The notes: generated by a model from the letters alone, not told the origin. Positions 46,474 to 56,149 are shown, numbered from the stretch's first letter. The stretch: DNA of 64,000 bases from Polaribacter sp. SA4-12 (GCF_002163675.1 NZ_CP019334.1:3701501-3765500); one strand, 5' to 3'. Numbers and translations are program-made.

Positions 46474-46626
46474 AACATAAAAGTACTAAAAAATGCAAAA
46501 TATTGATGTAAATAACTATTATTATCCTTAAAAAGTCAATATGGTATACAAGAAGTGTAGAATTATATATAGTTTCGAAATTCATTTACAAGATATTTGT
46601 ACTATCTATAACTAATCAATACAAAA
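46474..46626. promoter_or_regulatory. Divergent promoter region between AraC and the sugar-catabolic operon
   Basis: These 153 bases must contain the promoters in both directions and the presumed AraC site. No exact TAnnTTTG box was found for the plus-strand operon. The sequence GATATTTGTACTATC around 46588-46602 is the nearest approach. That fits an activator-dependent promoter. Confidence 0.4.
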
Positions 46627-47709
46627 ATGAAGGATTTAGAAATAAGAGATTTAAAAATATATAAAGCATCTACACCATTAAAAAAACCTATTTCAGATGC
46701 TACGCATACACTAACTGAAATTTCTTTTCTTGTGATAAGAATTCAACTTGAAAATGGAATAATAGGTGAATCCTATTTACTTTCATTTCAATATTCTCCT
46801 AACGCAATTATTGGAGCATTAAAAGATTTAATTCCAGTTGTAAAAGGATATAAAGCTTATGAAACAGGTTTGTTGAGTAAGAAATTAGATGATTTATTTG
46901 AATACTTTGGAAATCAAGGTTTATTAAGATGGGCACAAGCTGCAATTAATATTGCAATGTGGGATGCTTGGGGTAAAGCTCAAAATCAACCAGTTTATAA
47001 ATTATTAGGAGCCACCAAAGAGAAAGTAAATATTTACGGAAGTGGTGGTTGGATTTCTTACAGTATAGACGAACTTATTGAAGAAGTTACAGATTATGCA
47101 GCAAGAGGGTTTAAGGCTGTGAAAATTAAAGTTGGTTCACCAAAAGTAAGTACAGATTTAGAGCGTTTAAGAAAAGTTAGAGAAGCTGTAGGTAATGATA
47201 TAGATATTATGATGGATGCCAATCAAGGTATGGATTTACCATCAGCAATTAAATTAGCAAACGGAGCTAAAGACTTAAATATAAATTGGTTTGAAGAACC
47301 AGTAAATCATCAAGATTTTCAGGCTTATCAAGTTTTAAAAAATCAAACAGGGATTTCTTTAGCTATGGGAGAAAGAGAATTCGATACTTTACCACTTCGT
47401 GAGTTGGTTACAAGAAATGCATTAGATATTTGGCAACCAGATATTTTAAGAATTGGTGGTGTTGAGGCTTGGAGAGAAAGTGCCGCTTTAGCACACAGTT
47501 TTCATTTACCTGTTTTACCACATTATTATAAAGATTATGATGTACCATTATTATGTACAATTCCAAATGGAGTAGGTGCAGAATCTTTTGATTGGGTAGA
47601 TCCTTTAATAGACAATCCAATGGTAATAGAAAATGGTTTTGCAAAACCTCATGATTTACCAGGTTGGGGATTCACATTTTTAGATGATCATTTAACTGAA
47701 ATAAAATAA
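46627..47709 (+). CDS. Enolase-superfamily acid-sugar dehydratase (mandelate racemase group)
   Basis: This 360-residue cytoplasmic enzyme belongs to the mandelate racemase/muconate lactonizing branch of the enolase superfamily. The KxK general-base motif is in KAVKIKVGSP. Magnesium ligands are in IMMDANQG, WFEEPV and LAMGERE. A His/Asp dyad is likely in LPHYYKDYD and WQPDILRIGG. Such enzymes dehydrate aldonates to 2-keto-3-deoxy acids. In this context L-fuconate or L-galactonate is the best candidate, but classical L-fuconate dehydratases are longer (about 430 residues), so this would be a different subgroup. It is the first gene of the operon and is followed immediately by an SDR. Confidence 0.87.
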   Translation: MKDLEIRDLKIYKASTPLKKPISDATHTLTEISFLVIRIQLENGIIGESYLLSFQYSPNAIIGALKDLIPVVKGYKAYETGLLSKKLDDLFEYFGNQGLLRWAQAAINIAMWDAWGKAQNQPVYKLLGATKEKVNIYGSGGWISYSIDELIEEVTDYAARGFKAVKIKVGSPKVSTDLERLRKVREAVGNDIDIMMDANQGMDLPSAIKLANGAKDLNINWFEEPVNHQDFQAYQVLKNQTGISLAMGEREFDTLPLRELVTRNALDIWQPDILRIGGVEAWRESAALAHSFHLPVLPHYYKDYDVPLLCTIPNGVGAESFDWVDPLIDNPMVIENGFAKPHDLPGWGFTFLDDHLTEIK

Positions 47710-47710
47710 G

Positions 47711-48472
47711 ATGAGTTTACAAGTTTTTTCATTAGAAAATAAAATTGCTCTTGTTACTGGAGGAGGAACAGGAATTGGATTTGGTATTGCAAAAGCATAT
47801 ATAGAAGCTGGAGCAACAGTAGTAATAACGGGTCGTAGAGAACAAGTTTTAAAAGAAGCAGTTGCTGAATTAGGGAAAAATGCACATTATCGTGTAAATG
47901 ATATTACTGATAAAAAGGACATTCCAAATTTAGTGAGCGATATAGAAACAAATATAGGTCCTATAGAATTATTGGTAAACAATGCAGGAATCCATTATAA
48001 AGGAATGGCGCAAGATACTTCTGATGAAGATTTTGAAAGAATTTTGCAGACCAATGTAATGAGTGTATTCTCTTTAACACGTGAATGCGCAAAGTATATG
48101 CTTCAAAGAAAAAAAGGATCTATTTTAATGATTGGTTCTATGGCAGGTTTATTTGGTATTGATAAAGTAGTCGCTTATGGAGTTTCAAAAACGGCATTAA
48201 CAGGTCTTGTAAACGCATTGGTAACAGAATATTCAACTAGTAATGTGCGCGTAAATGCAATTGCACCAGGTTGGATAGAATCTAATATGTTTTTAAATGC
48301 AATTAATAATGATCCCAATAGAAAAAAGCAAATAACGAACAGAATTGCTATGGATCATTTTGGACAAACAAGCGATATTGGTAATGCAGCCGTTTTTTTA
48401 AGTTCGGAAGCAGCAAGATATATTACAGGAACGATTCTACCAGTTGATGGTGGAGCAACCGTAAATTTTTAA
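47711..48472 (+). CDS. Short-chain dehydrogenase/reductase
   Basis: This 253-residue SDR has the NAD(P)-binding motif TGGGTGIGFG at residues 16-25, NNAGIH after the fourth strand, and the catalytic Ser-Tyr-Lys in IGSMAGLFGI and YGVSK. The C-terminal APGWIESNMF and ILPVDGGATVNF are typical of classical SDRs. The arginine in TGRR after strand two suggests NADP or dual cofactor use. By position (2 bases after the dehydratase) it may oxidize a 2-keto-3-deoxy aldonate, as the SDR of the L-fucose pathway does. Alternatively it could be the first sugar dehydrogenase. The family is certain; the step is inferred. Confidence 0.92.
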   Translation: MSLQVFSLENKIALVTGGGTGIGFGIAKAYIEAGATVVITGRREQVLKEAVAELGKNAHYRVNDITDKKDIPNLVSDIETNIGPIELLVNNAGIHYKGMAQDTSDEDFERILQTNVMSVFSLTRECAKYMLQRKKGSILMIGSMAGLFGIDKVVAYGVSKTALTGLVNALVTEYSTSNVRVNAIAPGWIESNMFLNAINNDPNRKKQITNRIAMDHFGQTSDIGNAAVFLSSEAARYITGTILPVDGGATVNF

Positions 48473-48482
48473 AAGATAATTT

Positions 48483-49502
48483 ATGAAAGTAATTAGACTT
48501 AACGAACCTGGAAAATGGGAATCATTTCAAGATTTAGAATTTGATAAAACGCTTTTAGAAGGCGAAGCATTAGTTAAGGTGAAAAAAATAGGTGTTTGTG
48601 GTACAGATTTACATGCTTTCAAAGGCAGTCAACCCTTTTTTAGTTATCCTAGAATTTTAGGTCACGAATTAGCTGTAGAAGTAGTTGCAGTAGCAAGTGA
48701 TGTAGAAAACATAAAGCTTGGAGATCATTGTTCTGTTGAACCCTATTATAACGAAAGTGTAAACCAAGCTGTACGAAATGGAAAACCAAATTGTGGCGAT
48801 AGTTTAAGAGTTTTAGGTGTACACGTAGATGGTGGTATGCAAGAATATTTTAAATATCCAGCAAAATTTTTGCACGCATCAGATACATTATCTGAAGATC
48901 AATTAGCAATGATAGAACCTTTAGCAATAGGTTGTCACGCAGTAGATAGAGCTCAAATATCGCACAAAGATGTTGTTTTGGTTATTGGAGCTGGTCCTAT
49001 TGGATTGGGAACTATTCAGTTTGCTCAATTAACAGGAGCAAGAGTTATTGCTATGGATATTGACGATAAAAAACTAGAAAAGTGTAAGGAAATTACAAAT
49101 ATCAGCGATACAATTAATGCACTAGGTGATGTAGAAAAATCATTAACTGAATTATTAAATGGTGATTTACCAACAATCGTATTGGATGCAACAGGAAACT
49201 CAACATCTATGATGAATACATTTAAATATGTTGCTGCAGGTGGAACAATTGTATTTATTGGTCTTTTTATGGGTGATGTCGTTTTTAACGACCCTTATTT
49301 TCATAAAAAAGAATTAACTCTAAAAGCGAGTAGAGCAGCTTTAAGTTCAGATTTTAGTCGAATTATTAGATTGATAGAAGCTGGGAAAATTGATCCAACT
49401 CCATTTATCACACATAGAATTAAATTTGATGATGTTCCTACAGAATTTGAAAAACTATACACATATCAAGGCGATTTAATTAAAGCTGTAATTGAATTGT
49501 AA
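48483..49502 (+). CDS. Zinc-type sugar/alcohol dehydrogenase with a degenerate structural-zinc loop
   Basis: This 339-residue medium-chain dehydrogenase resembles L-idonate/L-galactonate 5-dehydrogenases. The catalytic zinc ligands are Cys in IGVCGTDLHAFKG and His-Glu in LGHELAVEV, and the nucleotide fold is VVLVIGAGPIGLGTIQFA. The lobe that normally has four zinc cysteines reads VEPYYNESVNQAVRNGKPNC, so only the last Cys remains and the structural zinc must be absent. The adjacent VLGVHVDGGMQEYF is intact, and the gene is not otherwise damaged. It probably oxidizes L-fucose, L-galactose or a derived aldonate in the cytoplasm. It lies 10 bases after the SDR. Confidence 0.9.
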   Translation: MKVIRLNEPGKWESFQDLEFDKTLLEGEALVKVKKIGVCGTDLHAFKGSQPFFSYPRILGHELAVEVVAVASDVENIKLGDHCSVEPYYNESVNQAVRNGKPNCGDSLRVLGVHVDGGMQEYFKYPAKFLHASDTLSEDQLAMIEPLAIGCHAVDRAQISHKDVVLVIGAGPIGLGTIQFAQLTGARVIAMDIDDKKLEKCKEITNISDTINALGDVEKSLTELLNGDLPTIVLDATGNSTSMMNTFKYVAAGGTIVFIGLFMGDVVFNDPYFHKKELTLKASRAALSSDFSRIIRLIEAGKIDPTPFITHRIKFDDVPTEFEKLYTYQGDLIKAVIEL

Positions 49503-49537
49503 TCATATAAATAACCAACTTTAAGTAAAACCAAAAT

Positions 49538-50824
49538 ATGTCAAAATTAAAAAGTATTACATCTTCAAAATATCTTGTTCCATTAATCATCATTATGCTA
49601 TTGATGTTCTTCTGGAATTTGAGTAGAAATATTAATGATGTATTAATTCCACATTTAAAAAGAGCGTGTGAATTAACAGATTTTGAATCTTCTTTGGTTC
49701 AATCTGCTTTTTTTGGAGCCTATTTTATTGTAGCGCTTCCTGCAGGTTGGTATATTCAGAAAAAAGGATATAGAACAGGAATTATCACTGGATTAATCGT
49801 AGCGGCAATAGGTGCATTTTTATTTTTTCCAGCAGCAGAAACTAGAATTTATACTTTCTTTTTGGCAGCATTATTTATTATGGCAGCAGGTTTTGCTATT
49901 TTAGAAGTAACAGCTGCACCATATATTACAAAATTAGGTGATCCTGAAGGAGCTTCAAGTAGATTGAGTTTATCAGCTGCAATTGGTTCCGTTGGTGCAA
50001 CTATTGCGCCTTTTTTGGCAGCAAAACTTTTGTTGCATGAAGAAGATATCAAACAAACAACGATAGATGCTTTTTCAAATACAGAGTTACAAACTTTTTT
50101 ATCAGGTGAAGCAGATTTAGTAAAAGCTCCCTATTTAATTTTAGGAGGTATTCTTGCTGTAATAGCAATTATAGTGCTTTTTGTAAACTTACCAGAAATA
50201 AAAGATGGTGATGAAGGTTCTACAGAGAAAAAACCATTAAAGGATATTTTAAAATTCAAGCACACGCTTTATGGAGTTGGTGCAGAATTCTTTTATGTTG
50301 GTGCAGAAGTGGGTATAGTAAGTTTCATTATTCGTTATGCAAAATGGTTGAATATACCTGATTTAACAGAACAGAATTCAGCAATATTTATTACCATTTT
50401 TATGGCATTAGTATTGGTTGGTCGTTTAGCAGGAGTTTATATTTTAAATATATTTAAACCAGCAAGAGTTTTAGCTTTTTGTAGTGTTGGAGCCTTTATT
50501 ATGGTTTCAATTGCAATGACAACAAACGGTTATTTCTCATTAGGTTGTTTAGCTTCTGTAGGTTTATTTACTTCTATAGTTTACCCAATTATTTTTAGTT
50601 TAAGTATGAAAGATTTAGGCGGATATACTAAAACAGGTTCATCTGTGTTTTTGTTAGGTATTGTTGGTGGAGCCATTGTTCCGCCATTAATGGGATATAT
50701 TTCTGATGTTTCTAACATTCGTTATTCGTTCATTATTCCACTAGTTTGTTATGTGTATTTATTGTTTTTTGCAATTAAAGGTCATAAAGTGAACATTAAA
50801 GAAATGGCTAAAGTTTCAAATTAG
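49538..50824 (+). CDS. FucP-type sugar:proton symporter (MFS)
   Basis: This 428-residue major facilitator protein has 12 predicted membrane helices. The opening LMFFWNLSRNINDVLIPHLKRACELTDFESSLVQSAFFGAYFI is the hallmark of the L-fucose permease FucP subfamily, which also includes transporters of glucose, galactose and N-acetylglucosamine. FYVGAEVGIVSFIIRY opens the second half. With a RhaM-like mutarotase directly downstream and GH29 after that, L-fucose or L-galactose is the likely cargo. It is the second inner-membrane sugar importer in the window besides the SSS symporter at 18025. Confidence 0.9.
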   Translation: MSKLKSITSSKYLVPLIIIMLLMFFWNLSRNINDVLIPHLKRACELTDFESSLVQSAFFGAYFIVALPAGWYIQKKGYRTGIITGLIVAAIGAFLFFPAAETRIYTFFLAALFIMAAGFAILEVTAAPYITKLGDPEGASSRLSLSAAIGSVGATIAPFLAAKLLLHEEDIKQTTIDAFSNTELQTFLSGEADLVKAPYLILGGILAVIAIIVLFVNLPEIKDGDEGSTEKKPLKDILKFKHTLYGVGAEFFYVGAEVGIVSFIIRYAKWLNIPDLTEQNSAIFITIFMALVLVGRLAGVYILNIFKPARVLAFCSVGAFIMVSIAMTTNGYFSLGCLASVGLFTSIVYPIIFSLSMKDLGGYTKTGSSVFLLGIVGGAIVPPLMGYISDVSNIRYSFIIPLVCYVYLLFFAIKGHKVNIKEMAKVSN

Positions 50825-50829
50825 ATTTT

Positions 50830-51486
50830 ATGGAATACTCTAAAAATCAATTTAGACGTTTTACTTTTTTCTTAGAAATAGACTCCAAAGAAACGATATC
50901 AAATTTTTTAAAAGGAGATGTAGCAAAGTTACAGACTGATGGTATTTTGAGTTTAGAAGGATATCAAAAAGAAAATCAATACTTTTTTCTTGTGGATGTA
51001 CTTCCGGAAATGAAGTTTATTGATGTAAAAAAAGTATTTACAAAAGCTCAATTTCAACCTGATTCTTTAGAACGTATTTATAAATTTGAACAGACCCAAA
51101 TTTATCCAGCTAAAGAAGGACAATTAAAATCAAAATTAGTTGAATTTAAAAGGTTTGTTTGGACGTTACTTTTAGAGGAAGCTCCAGAATTAATGGCAGA
51201 ATACAGAAAAGCACATAGCATTGGACAAGCGTGGCCAGAGATTACAAATAATATGAAAAAGGTAGGTGTAAAGGATATGGAAATATATTTACACGGTAAT
51301 CAAGCCATTTTGATTATGGATACTAAACCAGATTTCGATTTGGAAAAAGTAGGTCCAGAATGGCAAAAACTTCCGCGAGAAAATGAATGGCAAGAATATG
51401 TTGCTAAATTTCAGCGTACAAGTCCAGAAAGTTCTATCCAAGAAAAATGGTTGGATATGAATAAAATAAACTTTTTACAATCATAG
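50830..51486 (+). CDS. Two-domain RhaM-like sugar mutarotase
   Basis: This 218-residue protein has a C-terminal domain (about 100-215) of the L-rhamnose mutarotase type: FKRFVWTLLLEEAPELMAEYRKAHSIGQAWPEI, MEIYLHGNQAILIMD, then WQEYVAKFQRTSPES. Proteins of this family interconvert anomers of L-rhamnose or L-fucose. The first 100 residues (FRRFTFFLEIDSKETISNFL, YFFLVDVLPEM) look like a second, degenerate alpha/beta domain of similar size. Ordinary RhaM proteins have only about 105 residues. Lying 5 bases after the FucP-like permease gene, it would supply the right anomer to the dehydrogenase. A decayed partial copy lies at 53041-53280. Confidence 0.85.
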   Translation: MEYSKNQFRRFTFFLEIDSKETISNFLKGDVAKLQTDGILSLEGYQKENQYFFLVDVLPEMKFIDVKKVFTKAQFQPDSLERIYKFEQTQIYPAKEGQLKSKLVEFKRFVWTLLLEEAPELMAEYRKAHSIGQAWPEITNNMKKVGVKDMEIYLHGNQAILIMDTKPDFDLEKVGPEWQKLPRENEWQEYVAKFQRTSPESSIQEKWLDMNKINFLQS

Positions 51487-51516
51487 AAAGTTACCAATAA
51501 TATAAAATTGATACTT

Positions 51517-53034
51517 ATGAAAATCACATTCCATAAATTAGCAATTCTTTTACTTTTCACTTCACTTTTAGCTTGTAAAGAGACAAAGCCAGAGAAAGTA
51601 GAAATCAAAGCTGTAACCTATGAAGAAAATTGGGAAAGCCTTGAGCAATACAAAATACCACAATGGATGAAGGATGTTAAATTCGGGATTTTTATTCATT
51701 GGGGGCCAAATTCAGTTGCAGAATTACATACAGATTGGTATCCAAGATGGATGTATTTAGATGATGGAATTATAAACCCACAAACAGGAGAAGTTATCAA
51801 TAAAAAACCACATCCTGCATTTGCATATCATAAAGAAAAATTCGGTGATCAAAAAGATTTTGGATACAAAGACTTGATTCCGAAATTTAAAATGGAGAAA
51901 TTCAATCCAGAAGAATGGGTGAGTTTATTTAAAGAAGCAGGAGCACAATATGTCGTTCCAGTTGCAGAACATCACGATGGTTTTGCTTTGTATGAATCGA
52001 GTATTACAAAATGGAATGCTGTTAATATGGGACCAAAAAGAGATGTTTTTAAAGATTTAACTGATGAAATTAAAAAACAAGGTTTAATTAGTGGAGCAAG
52101 TTCTCATTTAGCTTTTAACTATAATTTTTTCAATCAGAAAGAATACTTTGATACTGGAAACCCTAAATATGCTGATTTGTATGCACCTCCTCATCAAATG
52201 GGAGATTCTGTAAATGCAGATTGGTTGGCAAAAACTTGGTGGCCTAGAACTAAAGAAATCATAGATAAGTATCAACCAGATATTTTATGGTTCGATTTTT
52301 ATTTAGACAGACCAGAGTTTGCTCCTTATCATAAAAAACTAGCTGCTTATTACTATAATTCTGGTAAAAAGAGAGGTAAAGAAGTTGTGCTTCAAACTAA
52401 AAACTACAAGTACGAATCTTATCCTGCAGGAACGCATATGTTAGATTTAGAACGTAGTAAATTAGATTCTATTAGAACAGAATATTGGCAAACTGATACT
52501 TCAATAGGAAAAAATTCTTGGTATTATGCAGAAAATTGGATTCCAAAACAACCTGGAGAGTTAATTGCAGATTTAGTTGATATTGTAAGTAAAAATGGCT
52601 GTTTACTACTAAATATTGGTCCAAAATACGATGGTACAATTCCTGAAGATCAACAAAAAACATTACTAGAAATAGGAAAATGGTTAAAGGTTAATGGAGA
52701 AGCTATTTATGGTTCAAAATATTGGAAAACATTTGGAGAAGGACCTACAAAAACAAATCTGGGACACCTTTCTGAAGATAAAAATGAAAAATTCACAGCA
52801 GAAGATATTAGGTTCACTCAAAAGGACGGAAATATTTATGCGATTGCATTAGTACCCCCAACTAATGCAAACATTATCATCAATTATTTAAACACTTCAA
52901 ATATTTCTATAAAGTCAATTGAATTATTGGGTTATAAAGGAGAAATAAAGTTTAAACAAACTGATAATAAATTGATAATTGAAAAGCCAAAAGATGCTTC
53001 ATTAAACTATTCTTGGGTTTTTAAAATCAATTAA
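51517..53034 (+). CDS. GH29 alpha-L-fucosidase-type glycosidase (copy 3, lipoprotein)
   Basis: This is a GH29 enzyme of 505 residues. The frame is open three codons further upstream from a TTG, but the ATG at 51517 begins a proper lipoprotein signal (MKITFHKLAILLLFTSLLACKE) and is chosen. Conserved regions: WMKDVKFGIFIHWGPNS, VVPVAEHHDGFALYESS, and ILWFDFY with nucleophile Asp260, then a C-terminal beta-sandwich. Its place inside the sugar-catabolic operon links it to release of the same monosaccharide that the permease and mutarotase handle. The signal peptide and leader are duplicated at the start of the next gene (53281). Confidence 0.93.
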   Translation: MKITFHKLAILLLFTSLLACKETKPEKVEIKAVTYEENWESLEQYKIPQWMKDVKFGIFIHWGPNSVAELHTDWYPRWMYLDDGIINPQTGEVINKKPHPAFAYHKEKFGDQKDFGYKDLIPKFKMEKFNPEEWVSLFKEAGAQYVVPVAEHHDGFALYESSITKWNAVNMGPKRDVFKDLTDEIKKQGLISGASSHLAFNYNFFNQKEYFDTGNPKYADLYAPPHQMGDSVNADWLAKTWWPRTKEIIDKYQPDILWFDFYLDRPEFAPYHKKLAAYYYNSGKKRGKEVVLQTKNYKYESYPAGTHMLDLERSKLDSIRTEYWQTDTSIGKNSWYYAENWIPKQPGELIADLVDIVSKNGCLLLNIGPKYDGTIPEDQQKTLLEIGKWLKVNGEAIYGSKYWKTFGEGPTKTNLGHLSEDKNEKFTAEDIRFTQKDGNIYAIALVPPTNANIIINYLNTSNISIKSIELLGYKGEIKFKQTDNKLIIEKPKDASLNYSWVFKIN

Positions 53035-53040
53035 AAAGTT

Positions 53041-53280
53041 AACTTCAACCTGAATACTTAGAACGTAGTTATGAGTATTATTAGACTGAAGTTTACTCTA
53101 CATAAACAGTAGAATTAAAAATAAAACTGAGTAAATTTAAAAGGTTTATTAGGATGTTTCTTTAGAAGAAGTTACTCAATTAATCACTAAATTTCAATAT
53201 ACAAGTTTAGGAAATTTTATATAAGAAAATGGTTAGATATGAATAAATTGAACTTTTTCCAATTATAGAAATTGATACTT
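53041..53280 (+). pseudogene. Decayed duplicate of the mutarotase 3' end and GH29 leader
   Basis: This gap aligns by eye with 51055-51516. CAACCTGAATACTTAGAACG matches CAACCTGATTCTTTAGAACG in the mutarotase. AATTTAAAAGGTTT, the GGTTAGATATGAATAAA run and TAGAAATTGATACTT follow in the same order. Stop codons and an internal deletion of roughly 200 bases break the frame. It is therefore a degraded copy of the mutarotase C-terminus plus the leader of the GH29 gene, left by a tandem duplication. The homology runs on into the start of the next gene. Confidence 0.85.
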
Positions 53281-56149
53281 ATGAAAACTACATTCCATAA
53301 ATTAGTAACTCTTTTAATTTTAGCTTTTCTATATTTTCCAATGTATTCTCAAACTTCAAAATCATTTAATAGTGGTAGAGAACTCAATATTGGGATTTCA
53401 CAAGAATGGTCAGTTTGGCTAGATAAAGACGCTAAATGGGAAAATGACACGCTGTATTTACCAGATGAAGTAGATGTTGAAACCATTGGAATCAATCCTC
53501 CTACTTGTGGTTGGGAAAGTGTTTATAATAAAGGAATTACTGCACAACTACCAGTTGTTGTTGAAGAACTTTTTAGTAACGGAAACCCTGAATGGAGTTA
53601 TCAAGGTGTAAGCTGGTTTACAACACATATTAATATCCCTAAAAACTGGAAAAAGAAAATTGTTCGCCTTTTTGTTGGTAAGCAAAATACACGAATTGAA
53701 ATTTATGTAAATGAAAAATTAGCAGGATATGATATCATTGCTAATACACCTTACAGTTCAGATATAACACAATTTTTAATATCTGGTAAAGAAAATAGAA
53801 TAGCTTTTCGTATTACAAATCCTGGAGGACAAAGAGGATGGAATGATTTTCCATTAATAAAATGGGGTAAATACAAATTTCCACCTCAACACGATTTTGG
53901 TGGTATTGGAGGTGATGTAAAATTATTAGTTTCTGATAAAGTTTTTATTGAAGATGTTTTTGTGAAGAACGAATTGCCAGCAAAAGCAAATAACATAGAA
54001 ATATCTACCGAATTAAATAACAGAACAGATAAAAGCATCAATTCTAAAATAAAAATTGATATTCAATCTAAACTTGATGGAAAAACTGTTTTTACGGCAA
54101 ACTATCCAATCACTATAAATAAAGAAGGTAAAACTGTTTTTACAAAAAAAATACAAGTACCAAATGCAGAACTGTGGAGTGTTGATACTCCTAAACTATA
54201 CAATTGTATAGTTTCAATAGAAGCTGACAATTATAGTGATGCAATGAAGCAGCCGTTTGGTTTTAGAGTTTTTGAAGTAAAGGCAAACAATAATAATGAA
54301 GAGAATTATTATTTAAATGGAGAACGATTCAGACATTCATCAGCTATAGATTGGGGTTATTATGCGCACCATGGTTATTACCCTACGGATGCTATGGCAA
54401 AAAAGAGTGTCGAAAATGCAAAAGCAATTGGGCATAACGGAATAAACTGTCATCGAAATATGGGAGATCCTTTATTGTTTAAAAATGCAGATGAACTTGG
54501 CTTGGTAATTTTAGAAGAACCAGGTGGTTTTGATGAATCTATTAAGTTGTATAATGAAATTGGAGGTTTATGTGTCAAAACTTTTGAAGGAGAGATTATG
54601 TGGTATAGGTCTCTTAGAATGGCAAAACGTGAACGAAATCATCCTTCAGTAGTAGGATTTATTCTTGCCAACGAGCGTGATATTTTTGATTTATTAAGAA
54701 AAAACATCATGTTAGACATGCATGATATTGATAATTCTAAACTTATTGTAAATCAATCGGGTGCTGTTCCTGGTGGACCATCTGGTCAAGTTCCTCACCT
54801 TCGTCCTTATGATAAAAAATTCAGGTTAGATTATATGGATGATCACAGCGTGGGTTCAGATTCTCGTTTTTTAGAAGTAGAATTAGAATCACATTTAAGT
54901 GCTAATGATAGAGGAAAAGACGGTGTTTTTGGTAGAATAGATCCTACAAAGCACGATAATATTATTTATTGGGGTGAAGTACGTTGTTATACAGGTCCAG
55001 ATAATTGGGTGGAATTAAAAGAACAGTCCAAAAGTCTTCCAGAAAACAGAAAAGGGTATAATGTTTCAACAAGTTCAGTTTTAGCTTCAAAAATAGAAAC
55101 CTATTTTCAACAAAACAATTTATCAGAAACAGGTAGTAAAAATATACTATCTCCTTCGTATGTTAGTATACAAGCCGGTAGAGGTCTTATGTATATCAAT
55201 GGTCGTTTAGATCAAACGATTATGAGTAATAATGCTGAAGATGGATTTGCGATGAACGGATGGAGTGGCGGAGCCAGCAAACTACCGAAAGAACACGGGA
55301 AAGTACAAATTTAATTTAAACATAAAAGATGGAAGCGGACAATTCAGAAAATCAGTATTAAATACGATTATTCAAATAAAAGGTGGAGATACTTATGCCC
55401 AAACGATAATCGAATCACTATCGGTTCCTGTTGATAAAAAATGGAAGGCTGGTTATTTAACGATTGAAGGAACCGTTTTAAAAAATGGAAATACAATAGC
55501 ATTTGGAACTGAACAAGTTTTGCTCAAAAACAGAGCTAGTCTTAATAAAGATCTTGCTGGTTTACGCATTGAAGTCTTAAAATGGTCTGCAGCTGAAAAA
55601 GCTTTAAAGGATGCGGGAATAGCAACGAAATCGGAAGGTATTCAATCATCAGAAAATAATTCAGTAGTAATTGCTGGAGATATTCCTGATAATAAAAACA
55701 TGAAAAGATTGCTAGAAAAAACATCTAAAGGAGCAACCTTATTTATTAAGTTTGATGAAAAATGGGCTAAAAAATTATACGAATTAAAAATCTTAAAAAC
55801 GTCAGTAAGTGAATGGGGAGGAAATCAAGTAGCGTATTGGCATGGAAACGGATGGGGTTATATAGATCATTTTGTAGGCGATCAAGCCATACCTTCAAAA
55901 AGTACAATTGGTACAAATAGTTGGGAAGTTCCGGGTAACCCAAAAGGGTTTTATCCTTTCGAAGCTAATTATCCACAGAAAGCTTATGGTGCTTGGTTTG
56001 CAAGACCAGATAAGCTTTTAGTATTGATCGGAGAAATTAGTTATGGTGAAGGGAAAATTATTCTCCATCCTTCATACCATATTGACGAAGAAAATGCTTT
56101 TAACGATTTACTTTTCTTTAATATTATAAAAGAGGGGCATAGGAAATAG
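53281..56149 (+). pseudogene. GH2-type glycosidase, frameshifted and probably internally deleted
   Basis: The first frame (53281-55314) encodes a signal peptide, GH2 sugar-binding and immunoglobulin-like domains (WSYQGVSWFTTHINIPKNW) and a barrel with acid/base Glu465 in ILANERDIF and nucleophile Glu566 in YWGEVRCY. It stops shortly after GFAMNGWSGG. From about 55285 the +1 frame continues to 56149 with KYKFNLNIKDGSGQFRKS, a normal continuation of such enzymes. Relatives usually have several dozen residues between these two points, so I infer a deletion plus frameshift near 55260-55300. The signal peptide (MKTTFHKLVTLLILAF) is a copy of that of the upstream GH29. It may be a recent pseudogene, or two separate polypeptides may be made. 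Confidence 0.8.

Noticed and set aside
46575-46605. Standard TAnnTTTG promoter for the sugar-catabolic operon
   Set aside because: The best match, GATATTTG, does not meet the consensus, so no -7 box is called.
55265-56149. An independent gene after the GH2
   Set aside because: It has no signal peptide or domain start of its own and continues the C-terminal domains of the GH2 in another frame.
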